Translations under genes and position numbers: made by a program
Notes under the pieces: model-generated
Databases searched by the model: none
The model's input: the letters and a program-made list of their open reading frames with translations, nothing else
Told to the model about the DNA's origin: nothing
Part shown: positions 24,357 through 40,482 of the stretch, one piece after another
How positions within the stretch are numbered: position 1 is the first letter of the stretch
How the letters are laid out: every line of letters begins with the position of its first letter
Assembly (NCBI GenBank): GCA_017607445.1
Contig: JAEVHH010000001.1
Location: 5,022,001 to 5,086,000 of the forward strand
Reading direction: 5' to 3'
From: Histoplasma ohiense
Taxonomy: Eukaryota; Ascomycota; Eurotiomycetes; Onygenales; Ajellomycetaceae
Length of the DNA: 64,000 nucleotides

Positions 24357-24614
24357 CAGAGGCCGCTGCGAAAAGTTTTGTCCCACGCTAAGAATTTACA
24401 CTGAAATATCCTTACTAGTATATGGAATCTCCAGGCCACACCACCTGGGATTTAGGCAGTGAGCTAGTGGGCAAGCTAGAAGGATTGGCCTCTATAAGCC
24501 CCTCTGTGACTCCCTATCCTTCTCATTAAGAGATGGAACAGCAATACTTAACGTCGGTATCAGTATTTCAGCTCTATTATTAGCGCAAGTCAAAACTTTT
24601 CGCAGGAGCCTCTG
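24357..24614. mobile_element. MITE-like mariner relative, 258 bp
   Basis: Inverted repeats of 24 bp (22 matches) at 24357-24380 and 24591-24614 start CAGAGGC and are flanked by TA at 24355-24356 and 24615-24616. The termini share about 19 of 27 positions with those of the 630-bp element 43 bp away, including an AAAAGTTT core. There is no coding capacity. It probably belongs to a related family mobilised by a similar transposase. Confidence 0.8.
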
Positions 24615-29340
<4,726 letters not shown>

Positions 29341-30283
29341 TCGAATGTCAACTGAATTTCAGTCAACCTCGACATACGTTGTTTATTGTGTTTCAGTGTT
29401 CCAATTGCAATTTGGTATCACAACTGACGAAATTCCCCAAACTTAGTCGCCGGGATAGGGACTCACGCAACTTGCAAAGCCGCTGTGTATTGCGTCCCGT
29501 TTTGTGAACACACGTAATTGGGGTTAGTAGTTAGGAAATCGATCCCTTGCAGACACATCGCCATTATGCGGAGTTTTACCCATCCCCTGAATCGATTATG
29601 CATTGCGGCGCCTCTTCCTTGACCATTGCAGATTTCGGGGTTCGCTGAAGCCCATTCCTCGCACGTGCACTTTCCACGAATGAATGATGAATATATATAT
29701 ATATATATATATATCTAATGCTGTTAGGTGTCAACGGGGTGTTTATGGACGGAGAGAATGCCCTCACTCTTGCTGCCTTCGCCTGTCTTCCTTCTGCAAC
29801 ACCCTCCCTTGGACTCATCCTACCGGTTTCAATCCGACGCCTGTCAAATATTAAGTTAATGACATGTACATATCAATGCCCATTATTTTTCTCTTCTGTT
29901 TAACTGCTTATATCCTTTTGTGTCTGTTAGCCAAAAATACCCTCTTCTTGTTTTTGTATACTTCTTAGCATCCGAGATACCTCAGCGATTTCCTATATTT
30001 TCTTTGTTTTTTTTTTTTGGGTGTGAAAGGGAGGGTTTGGGGAGGGTTCACGGTTACGGGATTTGCAGGAGGAAACATGAATATTCACATGTATACAAAT
30101 TTATACATAGTACTCCGATCTTGACTCTGACATCCTGATGTTCTTAAAGCTGGATTGAAGTAAGTTTAGTATAGATGGAAAGGAAATGAAAAGAATATAA
30201 ATCGGCCGTGAGGTCAACGGCAGCCATGAATCCTTTGAAAAATGCACATTTTCAGGAGCCCCAGTAAAATTTAACGTCGATTT
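29341..30283. other. Intergenic, convergent 3' ends
   Basis: 3' flanks of the Zn2Cys6 gene (plus) and prefoldin 4 gene (minus). Contains an (AT)12 microsatellite and a short T tract near 30008-30018. No gene seen. Confidence 0.6.
29691..29714. repeat. (AT)12 microsatellite
   Basis: Twelve uninterrupted AT units, directly readable. A likely length-polymorphic marker. Confidence 0.95.
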
Positions 30284-31187
30284 CTAAGTCTCGAGGTTAA
30301 TACTCCTGCCAAATCTCGCATAGAGCGCAACCTTCAACTGCTGTAACTCATCTCTCACGTCGCTTAAGTTTTCTTCGAGCTTGCTGACCTCATCGTCAAT
30401 TCGCTCCGTGGCGGCTGTGAGGAGAGATTGTGCTTCCGAGAGGGGAAGGGAAATGAATGAGTCTCCAATTTTATATCTTTATTTTGATGTTTTTTGAAGG
30501 TTAGCTTATTGAGGGGAAGTAATAGATACTGGTAAGATGAGCAAACTAAAGGGAAATAAGGAATAATTGTAACATACGGTATCTTTTCGTCCTCATCAGC
30601 AAGTTCGAGTTCCATAGACACCTCCTCAAGGTCTTCTTTATCTTTCTGTAGCATGCAAAAAATGATAGTTTGGACACAGGATTAGCAATACAATCACACA
30701 TGCCGCTAGAAGTTTCGGTAATAAGAACACATTTGTAACCCTAAAACAGTTCTCAAAAACTGGGAGCAGATATGTTCGCGGCCTGAAGATTTTGCACGCA
30801 GGTTCCAAGAGAATGGCCCAAAGACGTGACGTTATCACGATTAATCGGAGGCACATTCTGATATGGCTCCGATTCATAGAATACAGAGACATAATCTCAC
30901 CCGAAAACAATAATAAAAAAAAATAGAAAATAAAGACCTACATGCTTGGTTTTTAGCTGCTCTTCTAGCATTGTTTCCCGCTGGTGCAATCTGCTGAAAC
31001 GATTGATTTTTTCCTGATCTTCACGTCGGACCTCAGTTTCGTCGCCACCCGCCGCTGCCTCGTCCTCCTTTGAAAGCTATGGAATTCGTAAGCCCACGAA
31101 ACATCTGGAAGGATATTGTTTGGGGTTCGTTGGTAGGGTGAAAGCGCAGAAAAGAGAAGCTCGCACCATACGCCGCTGTAGCATCAT
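30284..31187 (-). CDS. GIM3: Prefoldin subunit 4
   Basis: Four small exons on the minus strand, 31187-31167, 31076-30942, 30645-30578 and 30476-30284, give 138 residues, the usual size. The 21-base first exon encodes MMLQRRM. Then come LSKEDEAAAGGDETEVRRED, KINRFSRLHQRE, the block DLEEVSMELELADEDEKIPY across the exon 3-4 junction, and IGDSFISLPLSEAQSLL. Two coiled-coil helices flank the central beta region, as expected for a beta-type prefoldin subunit. Prefoldin is a cytosolic hexamer that hands nascent actin and tubulin to the TRiC chaperonin. The gene is divergent from ATG27, 597 bases between start codons. Confidence 0.9.
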
Positions 31188-31784
31188 AACGTTCAAGTTT
31201 TTATGAGGTGCGGGGATATTAGATTGGACGATGTCGAAGATTCGTACAAACAGAAGCAGGTATGGTCACAGATGTTAGTTACTGGGGATTGCTCCGTAGT
31301 TTTTGTTTATTTGGATTGTATCAGCCCAGAAATGAACTAAAATTAACTAAAATGGCCCGTGCATTATTCAACTCCGATCTGAGTGAAACTCATCAGCTTT
31401 GCCGCCATCGATCCATATACCAGTACTCCGTCGTAGTGGAAGAGTCCAAGCGGCAGTGGAAATTTGTCCACGGGTTCTTTGTCAGATTGTCACGTGCTCC
31501 ATCCCAGCCTGCCACGTCACTAGTCCCTTTTTGTTGATAGTCTGCTCTGTAAGCAGGCAGCTTCAATTCGGCCAAAAGCGGACAGTGACCATTGCCAACC
31601 CTTCAGTCGCGCGAGTATTCGCTGCAATAGCCTGTTAACCTCTGGCATCTCCAACTATCTTTTGAACAAGAAAGCTGGCGCTACCGTGGTCGTCCTCCTC
31701 TTGGCTGCCTTCACAGGCCACACGAGTGCAGCTGACCACCCTACTGTCGCTCTTAAGTTGCATCCACATACAAATCACCTCGCC
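31188..31784. promoter_or_regulatory. Divergent promoter region (prefoldin 4 / ATG27)
   Basis: 597 bases between two divergent start codons. Open frames inside (for example 31262-31537) have no motif. No distinctive element identified. Confidence 0.45.
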
Positions 31785-32927
31785 ATGAAGATACAAGCAG
31801 AAGCTCATTACCTTACACTTCTGCTTCTCTTTCCGGCCCTTACATCTGGAGTAACATTAGACTGTGACCGAGTCGTTGCTGACGGCAAATCATGGACCCT
31901 AACTCCTTTGGCTGGCCCTCACTCCGTCTACCATGTGGTTGAACATCCCCCAACCACCATCAATACCACATACACGATTGACCTATGCAAACCGCTGAAA
32001 GAAACGGAGTGCCCGTCGGGGACAATGGGTCAGTTACACCGTATATTTTCCTAATTTCCACCCCCTTGTTGCTGATTTTCCTCTTGCTGACTGATTTTTC
32101 TTCCCTCAGTCTGCGGTGTGCAACGGTCTTCGGATGACAACAAACTATTGGGTGCTATTCCAATCGCGGGTATATTTGTCCAGAATTCTGGCAGGAACCT
32201 CAATCCCAAGGTTACGCGGCTTAAAGCGAGCGATTCCCAGCATGAAGGGCTACGGATCGAACTCCACGGTGGGAAATATCCTTTTAACGGCAAGGACTAT
32301 GATCAACAGGCCGTCATAGAAATGACGTGTGATCGCTCGCGCAGCGGCTTGGAAGGCGATTGGTCTGGCAAGATGGCTACCCTGGCCGACGAAGATGGAC
32401 CTGGCGATGACAAAAAAGATGGCAAAACAGATGATGACAAAAAGGCCGAAGAAAAAAGTCTTCGGTTTAAGAGCTACGGACAGGTTGATAATGTGTTTGT
32501 TTTGAGACTGGATTGGGTAACGAAGCATGCTTGTGAAGACTTCGAGGACGATGGAAGCGGAAAAGCTGCCCACTGGGGCTTCTTCACCTGGCTGATTGTG
32601 ATGTGAGTACTCACTTGATATAACCCTCGAGTTCTCCCTTGCCCACTTTACCATAGAATACTTGGATGTTTTCTTGCGATTGTCATCAATTCTCTGGATA
32701 TTGCAATGGAACTAACAATGCGTCGTTACAGTGTCTTCCTGTGCACCTCTGCATACCTCATTTTTGGCTCTTGGTTGAACTACAACCGCTACGGTGCTCG
32801 TGGCTGGGATCTCCTTCCCCATGGCGATACCATTCGCGATATCCCTTATATATTGAAAGACTGGGGCCGGAAAGTGGTTACCACCGTACAAGGTCCTGGA
32901 CCGCGAGGCGGCTACAGTGCGGTCTAA
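31785..32927 (+). CDS. ATG27: Autophagy-related protein 27
   Basis: Three exons, 31785-32028, 32110-32602 and 32732-32927, give 310 residues. A signal peptide (about residues 1-22, LTLLLLFPALTSG) leads into a lumenal mannose-6-phosphate-receptor-like domain with paired Cys (LDCDRV, IDLCKP, VCGVQRS, MTCDRS, HACEDF). A Lys/Asp-rich loop (DDKKDGKTDDDKKAEEKS) interrupts it. The transmembrane helix at about 236-258 is split by intron 2 (WGFFTWLIV joins IVFLCTSAYLIFGSW). The cytosolic tail, with YGARGWDLLPHGD, ends in YSAV, a tyrosine sorting motif. Atg27 is a type I membrane protein that helps move Atg9 vesicles and is itself sorted between Golgi, endosome and vacuole. Confidence 0.92.
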
Positions 32928-33196
32928 TTAGCTGAACGAGGGAAGGAGTTTTCTGTTTTTTGATTTCTTTCCTTTTTAATTTTGTTTAAACCAGATGATA
33001 TGTATATTCGTTTCCCTATTATTTTCTCTATTTTCCATTATTTAAATCTTTACCTGTTTACCCCTTCGGTTTATTTTTATCTGCTGTCGGTTACTTGGGA
33101 ACATGAACTTCTTACTACTACATTGTCTTATGAATTGCGTGCTTGAGTGTTGCTTGCTGGGTACTGTTTGTTATATTCCGTTTCAAATAGCTCGTG

Positions 33197-33237
33197 TTTT
33201 TTTTTTTTTTTTGTTTTTTTTGTTTTTTTTTGTTTTT
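33197..33237. repeat. T-rich tract interrupted by single G
   Basis: Four T runs separated by single G bases, directly visible. Confidence 0.85.
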
Positions 33238-34424
33238 TGGCCGCGCAGGCTGGAACACCTTCCCGTTATGTTAACGTCGATATGAAGCCCTCGTCTGTGG
33301 TCAATTGTGGCCAACCACACCCATGCTAAGGTATGGTGTGCAGTCCGTCATATCCTCCCATATCCCAAGGCTCTTTTTGGCACACTTTATTATTGCCGAG
33401 CCTACTTCTGACTGCGTCCCAGGCCCGTGTCGCACTACACCTTATTTTATCCGTTATCTTAAATCCCGCAATCCACTTCCATCATGCATTCTGTCCCTTC
33501 TTCCATTCTCCCCCAAAGTCTCCCCAGCATTTATCCACAATTATCCACAAAACTATTAACTAGAACGGCTTCGGTTGCGACATAGGTTTGCTTCTCCTGT
33601 TTATTTACATACACATTTTTGATCCTTTAAATGACCTTGCCCTGTTAATCAGCTGTTTGCAGTGCCTAAGTAGCTATGTCTCTGCTCTGGTTGCTATTGG
33701 ACGACCTTTCTTCTCCGGAGTTTGAGGTTTTAGCCCTATCAATATTTATACCTTTCAAAATTCCCAGTTTTCCAGTTATATCATAGTAGTTTTCAAATTT
33801 TCTTTTCGAGAATTGATTTTATATGTGCGTGTCTATCCCCCCTCCTCCTCCCCCTCCTCCTCTGTATAAATTCTGGGCAATTTATTCTACATCCCAAGAG
33901 GACGAGGGAACAACCGCACTCTATCTCTACCAGGCTATGCGTGCGGACTTGAAAGAGCATGTTGCACTGTGTGCAGGTAACTATAACTACTCGTGCTGGC
34001 AAACGCGAGCATTTCATTACCTAGCCATATGTGCGACAAATCCGTGGACATTGCGGCTAAAGGGCGTTGGGCGCTGCTGAATTGAAATTAAAATCGTAGG
34101 ATAATCATATGTGGGATGAATGGGAGAGACAGCACGATGACGGAAACAGAGCAGCTGCCATGGCAAGCTTTAATCTCCCCATCATGGCAGATGGGAGGGC
34201 ATGGCGCATACAGAAACGGGGAGGTGGAAGAAAAAAGCTGAAGGACGAAAAGGGATTAAAACGTGGCCCGAGAGAGAGTTTGCCGCCTGCAAGTAGTCTT
34301 CGGTGTTTTATTCTGACTTTGAGCGAAAGAATACGGATAGGCAGGCTAGTTATTTAATAACTAGGCTCCCAGTTTCATATTCTGGCTTCGGACACAGGGA
34401 GGGAGAAAATAGGTAGATAATAAC

Positions 34425-34447
34425 AAAAAAAAAAAAAAAAAAAAAAA
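34425..34447. repeat. Poly-A tract, 23 bases
   Basis: Uninterrupted A run, followed downstream by further A-rich sequence to about 34530. Confidence 0.85.
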
Positions 34448-34603
34448 GAAGGACAATAAAGGGAGATGCGCATCAGACCAAACAAAAATAAAAAAAAAAT
34501 AAAAAAATAAAATGAGAAGAGAGATAAAAAAACGGAGAGAGAGAAAGAACATCCAGGTTTTTAAATCTCAACAACTCATCACAACCACCCCAACAGCATT
34601 CAC

Positions 34604-36300
34604 TCAAGCCTTCATGACGAATTTCTTCATATAGCGATAATCAGCCATGTTACGATCTACAGCAGCACGGATGATTTTCGCTCCTTTTTCGCCGTACTTC
34701 TCACGCCACTCTTGGTCAAATTCAGCCTCAGTTTTGCGTGCTTTCTGCTGTATTCGATGAAACACAAGTTGTCAGTGTTCCGACATGCTGTACATGTTTT
34801 CAGGAGGGGGTGAATCGGGTCTTAAAACAAAACTTACATGGATTCTAGCTTTCAGCTCAGTGGAGTGGATGGCGTCTTCATGGAATCCTCTCCATTTCTC
34901 GAATGCCTCTTTGGCAATTTCATGATCTTCTTCGGAATTCCAGGTCAGCATTTCGGGCGTATAGTCTATTCCCACACTCTTGCAGTAGCGCTTGATTATG
35001 CCAGCGGGATCATCCAGCAAATCGTCCGCGTCAATGACACAAATTTCAGCTCTTTTGGTATTTGCTGGCGCCGCGCTACCATTGACGACGACGACGCCGT
35101 CGCCGTTTACGTAGACTCCATTTGACGCTCCATTTGTAGTTGCGTTCCCGTTGGCGTCATGCGGCCCAACAAGCCGTATTTTGCGTAGGTAGTCGAAAAC
35201 GCGGCGAACTTCATCGTAGCCTGCTTCGGATTCATAAAAGTCGTAAAAGCCAGTGATGGCGTCGAGTGGTGGGATCGTGCATCGATAGTAGGATGGGATG
35301 CTGTAGTGGGGATCACGGATCAAAAAGGTGAAATGAAACTTGCCGAGCATTGCTGCCGGAACAACAGTCGGATTGTCGACCTCCGCAGGCGTATCGTACG
35401 GATAAGGTGTCTTTTTATTGACATTGGAACTTGGTTCCGCAGCTAAGATACTGAAGGGGTCGACAACGTTGCCATCCTGCGTGCCCACACCGCGTTTGAT
35501 TTTCAGTAAGGATGGAGCGATTCTGGGGGGCTGTCCGCTCGGGGGAACAAGATAGTGAATGATGTCTTTAATAAAAAGACGTTTTCCCTATAGTTCAGTA
35601 AGTATCAAGTAATCGTTGAGCGCGCTGGGTGCGGAAGACACGTCATCCAGGGTCAAAATTTGTTCGAGCGCACTGTGGCAAGGCATGTGTCAAGCTCAAA
35701 TGCTAAGCACACGAAGGAACAAGGGGATTTTCTGGGGGATCATTCAGTCGTGGAGGGGGAAACAATGGATTCTCGACATCGACGACAGAGGTGGTCGATC
35801 GAACACACCAGGTGGGTGACCCGTGGTATCAGAACACAGCTTCAAGCGTGGATTATTTAACCCCAGATGAATGAGAAGCATCGCGGATCACACATCGACA
35901 ATAATGGAATATAGCATATACGCGTGTAATATGAAGAGGAGCAAAGAAAGGTAAGAACCAATTTTCTCAGCAATCAGAAAAAGGGTCAAACCTCAGCTGC
36001 TTCTCTCTCGAGCCTCTCAAATATCGACTGATACGTCGAATGGGCAAAACCACTTTCAACTCTAGCCTTCTCGTCACCTTCATATCTACGGCTCATCCTT
36101 TCCGGGCCAAAGTAGAACGCATCCCCGAAGGGCTCATGGACACATTGGAGAGTATCACGACGCTGCATGAAGACCTAGCGACACGGGTTAATTGCAGATC
36201 GACACATCCATGAAATTGAGGGGTAGTTCAAAAATACTCTTTCGAAAGCCGTGGAGCAAGCGCGAGGATGAGTCGCAACGAAGATTGGACGGTTCGACAT
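34604..36300 (-). CDS. Sulfotransferase-like P-loop protein
   Basis: Four exons on the minus strand, 36300-36238, 36174-35992, 35587-34838 and 34747-34604, give 379 residues. Exon 1 (MSNRPIFVATHPRACSTAFER) carries a 5'-phosphosulfate-binding-like loop. Then come VHEPFGDAFYFGPERM, GKRLFIKDI, HFTFLIRDPHYSIPSYYRC, AGYDEVRRVFDYLR and ICVIDADDLLDDPAGIIKRY. Such proteins are widespread in fungi, often auto-annotated as branched-chain aminotransferase-like; the P-loop and RDP motif fit a sulfotransferase fold better. A low-complexity insert rich in Asn, Gly and Val lies before ICVIDADD. The last intron ends in CAGCAG, so the acceptor could shift by one codon. Function unknown. Confidence 0.85.
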
Positions 36301-38390
36301 GTTGAATGGCTTGAAGCAGTGAATATACTCGAAAGTGATATAGATGATAAAAATGTCTAGTGTTTCTACGGCGAAATAGCACAGCCGCGATCTTCTGCTA
36401 CAGTGTGTGTACTTCTTGTGTTTGATAACAAATCGGATGAAGTGGTTTCTTGAAGCGGGTTGCAAAGGAGTAGAAATTTTTTTCCGGGGAGTCGCGGCAG
36501 GTATGAAGACGCAGAGTTTGAACAGAATTAAGGTCGCGGGATGGCTGGATCAATATGACGACGATGGAGCCGAATGCGAGATCCACAGTGGAACGCACAG
36601 GCAAAAGTAAAACGGATTCAATCGACTTGGACTCTTCGTCGTTCCCGGTTTGCGTGGAGACGCAAGGAATTTTTGAATTTGCATGCTCCTCGCCATGACG
36701 TCGCTGCGCAGGGTTCCAATCACCAATCACACCAGCAGTGGCTTCGACATCGAAGGCCCCTCCCCTCGTCTTAGCAATTTGCCCCCTCGTTCGGCCCGCA
36801 ATCTGACCAGCCGACGGGGAAGATCGCTGGGAGTTGGAATGGGGGTTGCTAACCGCTCTGAATTTCCCACCAATCCCCTTCTCCGCATGGCCTATAGGCA
36901 CCCCTGTGCAAAGCCCATATCGTCAAGGCTGGCTGCCCTGACATCTTTGCATCCACGATCCCTTGTGATTGGATACAAGGGTTCGTTGGCCATCATCAGA
37001 AAGGCCTCGGCGGGATGGCTTGACTACAGCGAACACAGTTGCAGGACTTGAGATCGTGGCTGCCTGCCTTACTTGCCTGCAGCGTGTTTTAATTTTCGAC
37101 GTTCATTTGTTCCGACTAGACACGAACTACGGATATCAAGCCTCGAACCTCTCTGTTTTGTCTGGGAAATTTTGTGGCTGTTATAGCGCTGTCGATAACC
37201 TTGGCTATTCCCCGCCGAGCGTTTGAAACGCCTTGTCATCCAAGTTTTTAGGGTTCATTGGTGTGGGGTAGGTATGGAGAATGAGGAGAACAAGTGTCAG
37301 AAATGATATATCATATCGAGGATTCTGTTGATTGTACGGAGTACTAAGCAAAGATCTTGTTAATATCTTGCTACTTGAAACTGAATCACTACTCCAGTGT
37401 ATACCAGCACTGTCTCTATCATTATGTTCAAGCATTCTTTTTCTTATAAATACTGCCTGATTATCATGTAATTAATTATTGGAGTTAGAATAATCAATTC
37501 AATTTATCTGATATTCAGTATTTGGGTCAATATTCGGACTTTATTCAGTTCCGACAACAAGGTTACAAAGCCAAGGAACCACACCTCATGTGCCAATAAC
37601 AGGTTGAAGGCAGCATGCAGGCACCAACCCTATGCAGACCTGAATACTCCGTAGTCGAGTTCGCATATCTACCTTTGTAGGTAGTCAAATTGTATACGTA
37701 CCTAGGGTGTGTACAGCCGTGTCAAAAATAAGCCAGGCAGCAGTAGTCAAGCAAGGTGTCGAAATGCTGCTTTTGAGTCGCGCGATCATCACCATCTCAA
37801 ATCAATTTAATCCCAAGCATTGTCTTCGGGCTTTGTGAGTAACGTATGAATGAATCTCTGTGAGAATATGGGGTACTTCTTTGGTGATGGGCTCCACATA
37901 AACTCCTTCCGCCGCTTAAACTTTTTCCCTCTCTATTTCTTTCCAGCCTTGGAAATTTAGAAAGATTTAGATTTATTACTAGAATTAGCTGTTGCAGCTA
38001 AATTATTCACCTTCCAAATAACTTGTAGCTAAAGTTACTTATATAGGGTGAAGTTTAAACCAATCTATGGATGTATACATGTTGTTACAGAATAAACCTG
38101 GGGGAGCAGCTTCCTCTCTTATGACATCATTTATAACTACTCTCGAGCTTTCAACAACCCTCAACAACACGCTATAACACTCCAGCTCGTCTCATTTTCT
38201 TTCTTTCATCCATCATCTCACTACTTCATGAGTTCTCTTAGGCAACCCTCTGCAACCCTCTGCTTTCTCCTCGAGATATCGCAAAGTTTTTCCAAGCAAA
38301 TTCATTTCCGCTCTCTATCTTACTCCTCTCCTGTTGACCAGATAAAATCCCGCTTTCTACTGTTACTCCTCACTTTTTCATTGGATGGCC
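36301..38390. other. 2 kb intergenic, no gene recognised
   Basis: Promoter side of both the sulfotransferase-like gene and the protease-like gene. A 167-codon minus-strand frame at 36398-36901 has no recognisable motif and overlaps plus-strand frames. Confidence 0.5.
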
Positions 38391-38514
38391 ATGTCGAAAA
38401 AACGGGAGAATACGTCTTCTGATTCCTCCGGGCCGTCTTTGGCTTCTTACCCCTCAAACCCATCAGTTATGAGCGCGTCATCCAGGGACTCGCCGTTTCC
38501 AACCCCCCCCAAAC

Positions 38515-39806
38515 ATGGAGTCCATCCGTGAAGATATTGCACCAAAAATTTCAGATCAGCTGTTTTGGTCGCCAGAAGATGGCCCTGGCCGTAAAGGTGT
38601 ACTCGATCGCATTAAGAGAAAGCGCCGATTGAAAAAAAGTATCTCTCTAAACCCCGAACAACTTCATGATATCCTCAATTTCATAGCCAATAATCAGGAT
38701 GAGGGAGGCAATGTGCTGTGGACCCCGGAGATTCTCTTCCGATATGTTCCAAGTAATTTTGAGGGTGCCACCGTGCCGCGAAAGACTGCCAACGATGTTC
38801 TGAGCCATGCAATAAGCAAGTCATTTTTCAGTATATTCCCTTCGTAAGTCTACTTACTACTTTTATTCCCACTCTTAGATAATTACTGACTTATGCTCTC
38901 AGTGTTAACATGGAAAAGTTAAAATTCGTTGGTAACCCGAAACGCCGCATGTACGAACTGGTCTGGCATGGACCCGAGCCGGTCGTCCCTGAAGCACCCC
39001 GAGATACACCAGCATTTACCTTGGTGGAACGAGATCCGAAACAGATACGCCTACAAGCAGTTCAACCGGGATCTACTATCGCTACCCGTGAGTCCTTCTC
39101 TCTGAGACTTGATGACTGTAGTTCGACGGGGACAGTCGGCTTTCTGGGGACTTTGGACAATCTTGGCCCTACACGACATGTTCTTGCCACCGCCGGCCAC
39201 GTCATCGAGGATGCATCCTCGGTCTTTGTACTCAATGCTAACGGAATCCCCTATCCCTTGCAGATCGTTCCTGAATTCCAGCGGACACTAGGGATGCCTT
39301 CGTTCAGGATTTCCAGGACACCTAACACTAATGGGAATGTATCTCTCAACGACATGTGTCTACTGGAAACTACCCATATCCCTCCAAACCAGTTACGGTG
39401 TTCGTTCTTATCTATCGATTGCACACTGTTCGGTTCATATTATGATATATCGGATGACCCTGCATTGATGAAGTGAGATCCAAAAGCGTCTGACATTACA
39501 AAATTGCGTGACATAATCAATTTCGGCCAACATATCACTGTTTACAAATATGGCGCAATCACCCCCCTTACAACTAGCACCCTAACATACATCAACAGAC
39601 TCGACGGTGGTGATGTTGACGTTTTTGAACTCGAAGTCGATTTGGATGCGCCTGAGAGCCCTTTCGCTGAGAGCGGTGACTCGGGGAGTTTAGTATACGC
39701 AAAGCATCGGGAAACGATTGTTCCCTTAGGGATGCATTGCGGGTCTGAAGGCACAACCAGTTATATGGTCATTCTGCGAGGAAATCTCCGACGCACTGGA
39801 TGCTGA
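38515..39806 (+). CDS. Trypsin-like serine protease gene with interrupted frame
   Basis: Exon 38515-38843, an intron of 59 bases, then 38903 onward. The catalytic elements are visible: LATAGHVIED (His), LNDMCLLE (Asp) and AESGDSGSLVYA (Ser). A winged-helix-like N-terminal part (LNPEQLHDILNFIANN, then NPKRRMYELVWHG) precedes the protease domain. An in-frame TGA at 39474-39476 lies between the Asp and Ser blocks, and the sequence after it stays in frame and looks coding (VYKYGAITPLTTSTLTY). Either the gene is dead, or a 105-base GTGAGA...CTAG intron at 39473-39577 removes the stop and keeps frame (375 residues). An earlier ATG at 38391 reads 40 plausible codons but loses frame at a C8 run (38503-38510). 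A protease-type fold is fairly sure; activity is doubtful. Confidence 0.65.
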
Positions 39807-39914
39807 CCTGTTTTTTTTGTGATAATGAGTGTGGAGCAAGCGTCTCTCGTGTGCTTTGAGCTTTGAGATTGCTATTATGATTACCATGTATATTTATGCT
39901 ACTTGTATTCTGTT

Positions 39915-39942
39915 TGTACATGTACATGTATGTACATGTACA
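39915..39942. repeat. TGTACATG array, near-palindromic
   Basis: Alternating TGTACA / TGTATG units over 28 bases, nearly self-complementary. It lies just 3' of the protease-like gene. It could form a hairpin in RNA; TGTA cores also resemble Pumilio-family sites, though the full consensus is not present. Confidence 0.7.
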
Positions 39943-40353
39943 TTACTCTGTTTGTACTGCTATCCCTTGCCCTGCTACACTGCCCTAGTCTTCTTACATA
40001 CCATATCTTAGCTAGCTCAACTTAGAATTAAAATACAAAGATACATTCTACATTCTAGTGCACTAAGGTTACATCTCCCAAGATCACATGATATGATGTA
40101 ATAAGAGGGTTGAACCTGTTAGGCCACTGGGGCAAAAGAGCTCTCTCACACCAGCGCCATGCTGGTAGTAGAGGGGACGAACCAATCCAAACCCCCCAAC
40201 AGAACCTTGGTTGGTTTGTTATCTATCTTCGGAGTACGGATAGTGGCGCTAATATCCATGGATATGTGTGTGGGTCACGTGGGATAGGGCTTCTGTAGGG
40301 CCTCCAACATCCAGAATCAAAAGGAAGGATCCCGAACGCCCGACAAGGCGCCG

Positions 40354-40482
40354 GAAGCTTCGCCCCGTCCCATCACAACCGTTATGACGGCTTGCAATTT
40401 TTGACTCCCATCTTATCTTTACAATGTTTTATTTCCTCTTTTTTGGTGAACTCAACTATAAAAGGAAGAAAATTGAACCTTC
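40354..40482 (+). promoter_or_regulatory. Heat-shock-element-like sites and TATA box
   Basis: GAAGCTTC (40354-40361) and GAACCTTC (40475-40482) each fit the inverted GAAnnTTC unit of a heat shock element. Further GAA half sites lie at 40324 and 40334, spaced in multiples of ten from the first full unit. TATAAAAG at 40457-40464. Position upstream of a disaggregase gene makes Hsf1 control likely, by inference. Confidence 0.55.

Larger units (their letters stand above)
32928..34603. other. Intergenic, convergent 3' ends, T- and A-rich tracts
   Basis: 3' flanks of ATG27 (plus) and the sulfotransferase-like gene (minus). It holds T runs at about 33197-33237, a CCT/CCCC run near 33839-33859 and an A23 run at 34425-34447. 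No gene recognised. Confidence 0.55.

Noticed and set aside
36398..36901. 167-codon minus-strand frame
   Set aside because: Long but without motifs, overlapped by plus-strand frames, and beginning at a non-conserved position upstream of the sulfotransferase-like gene.
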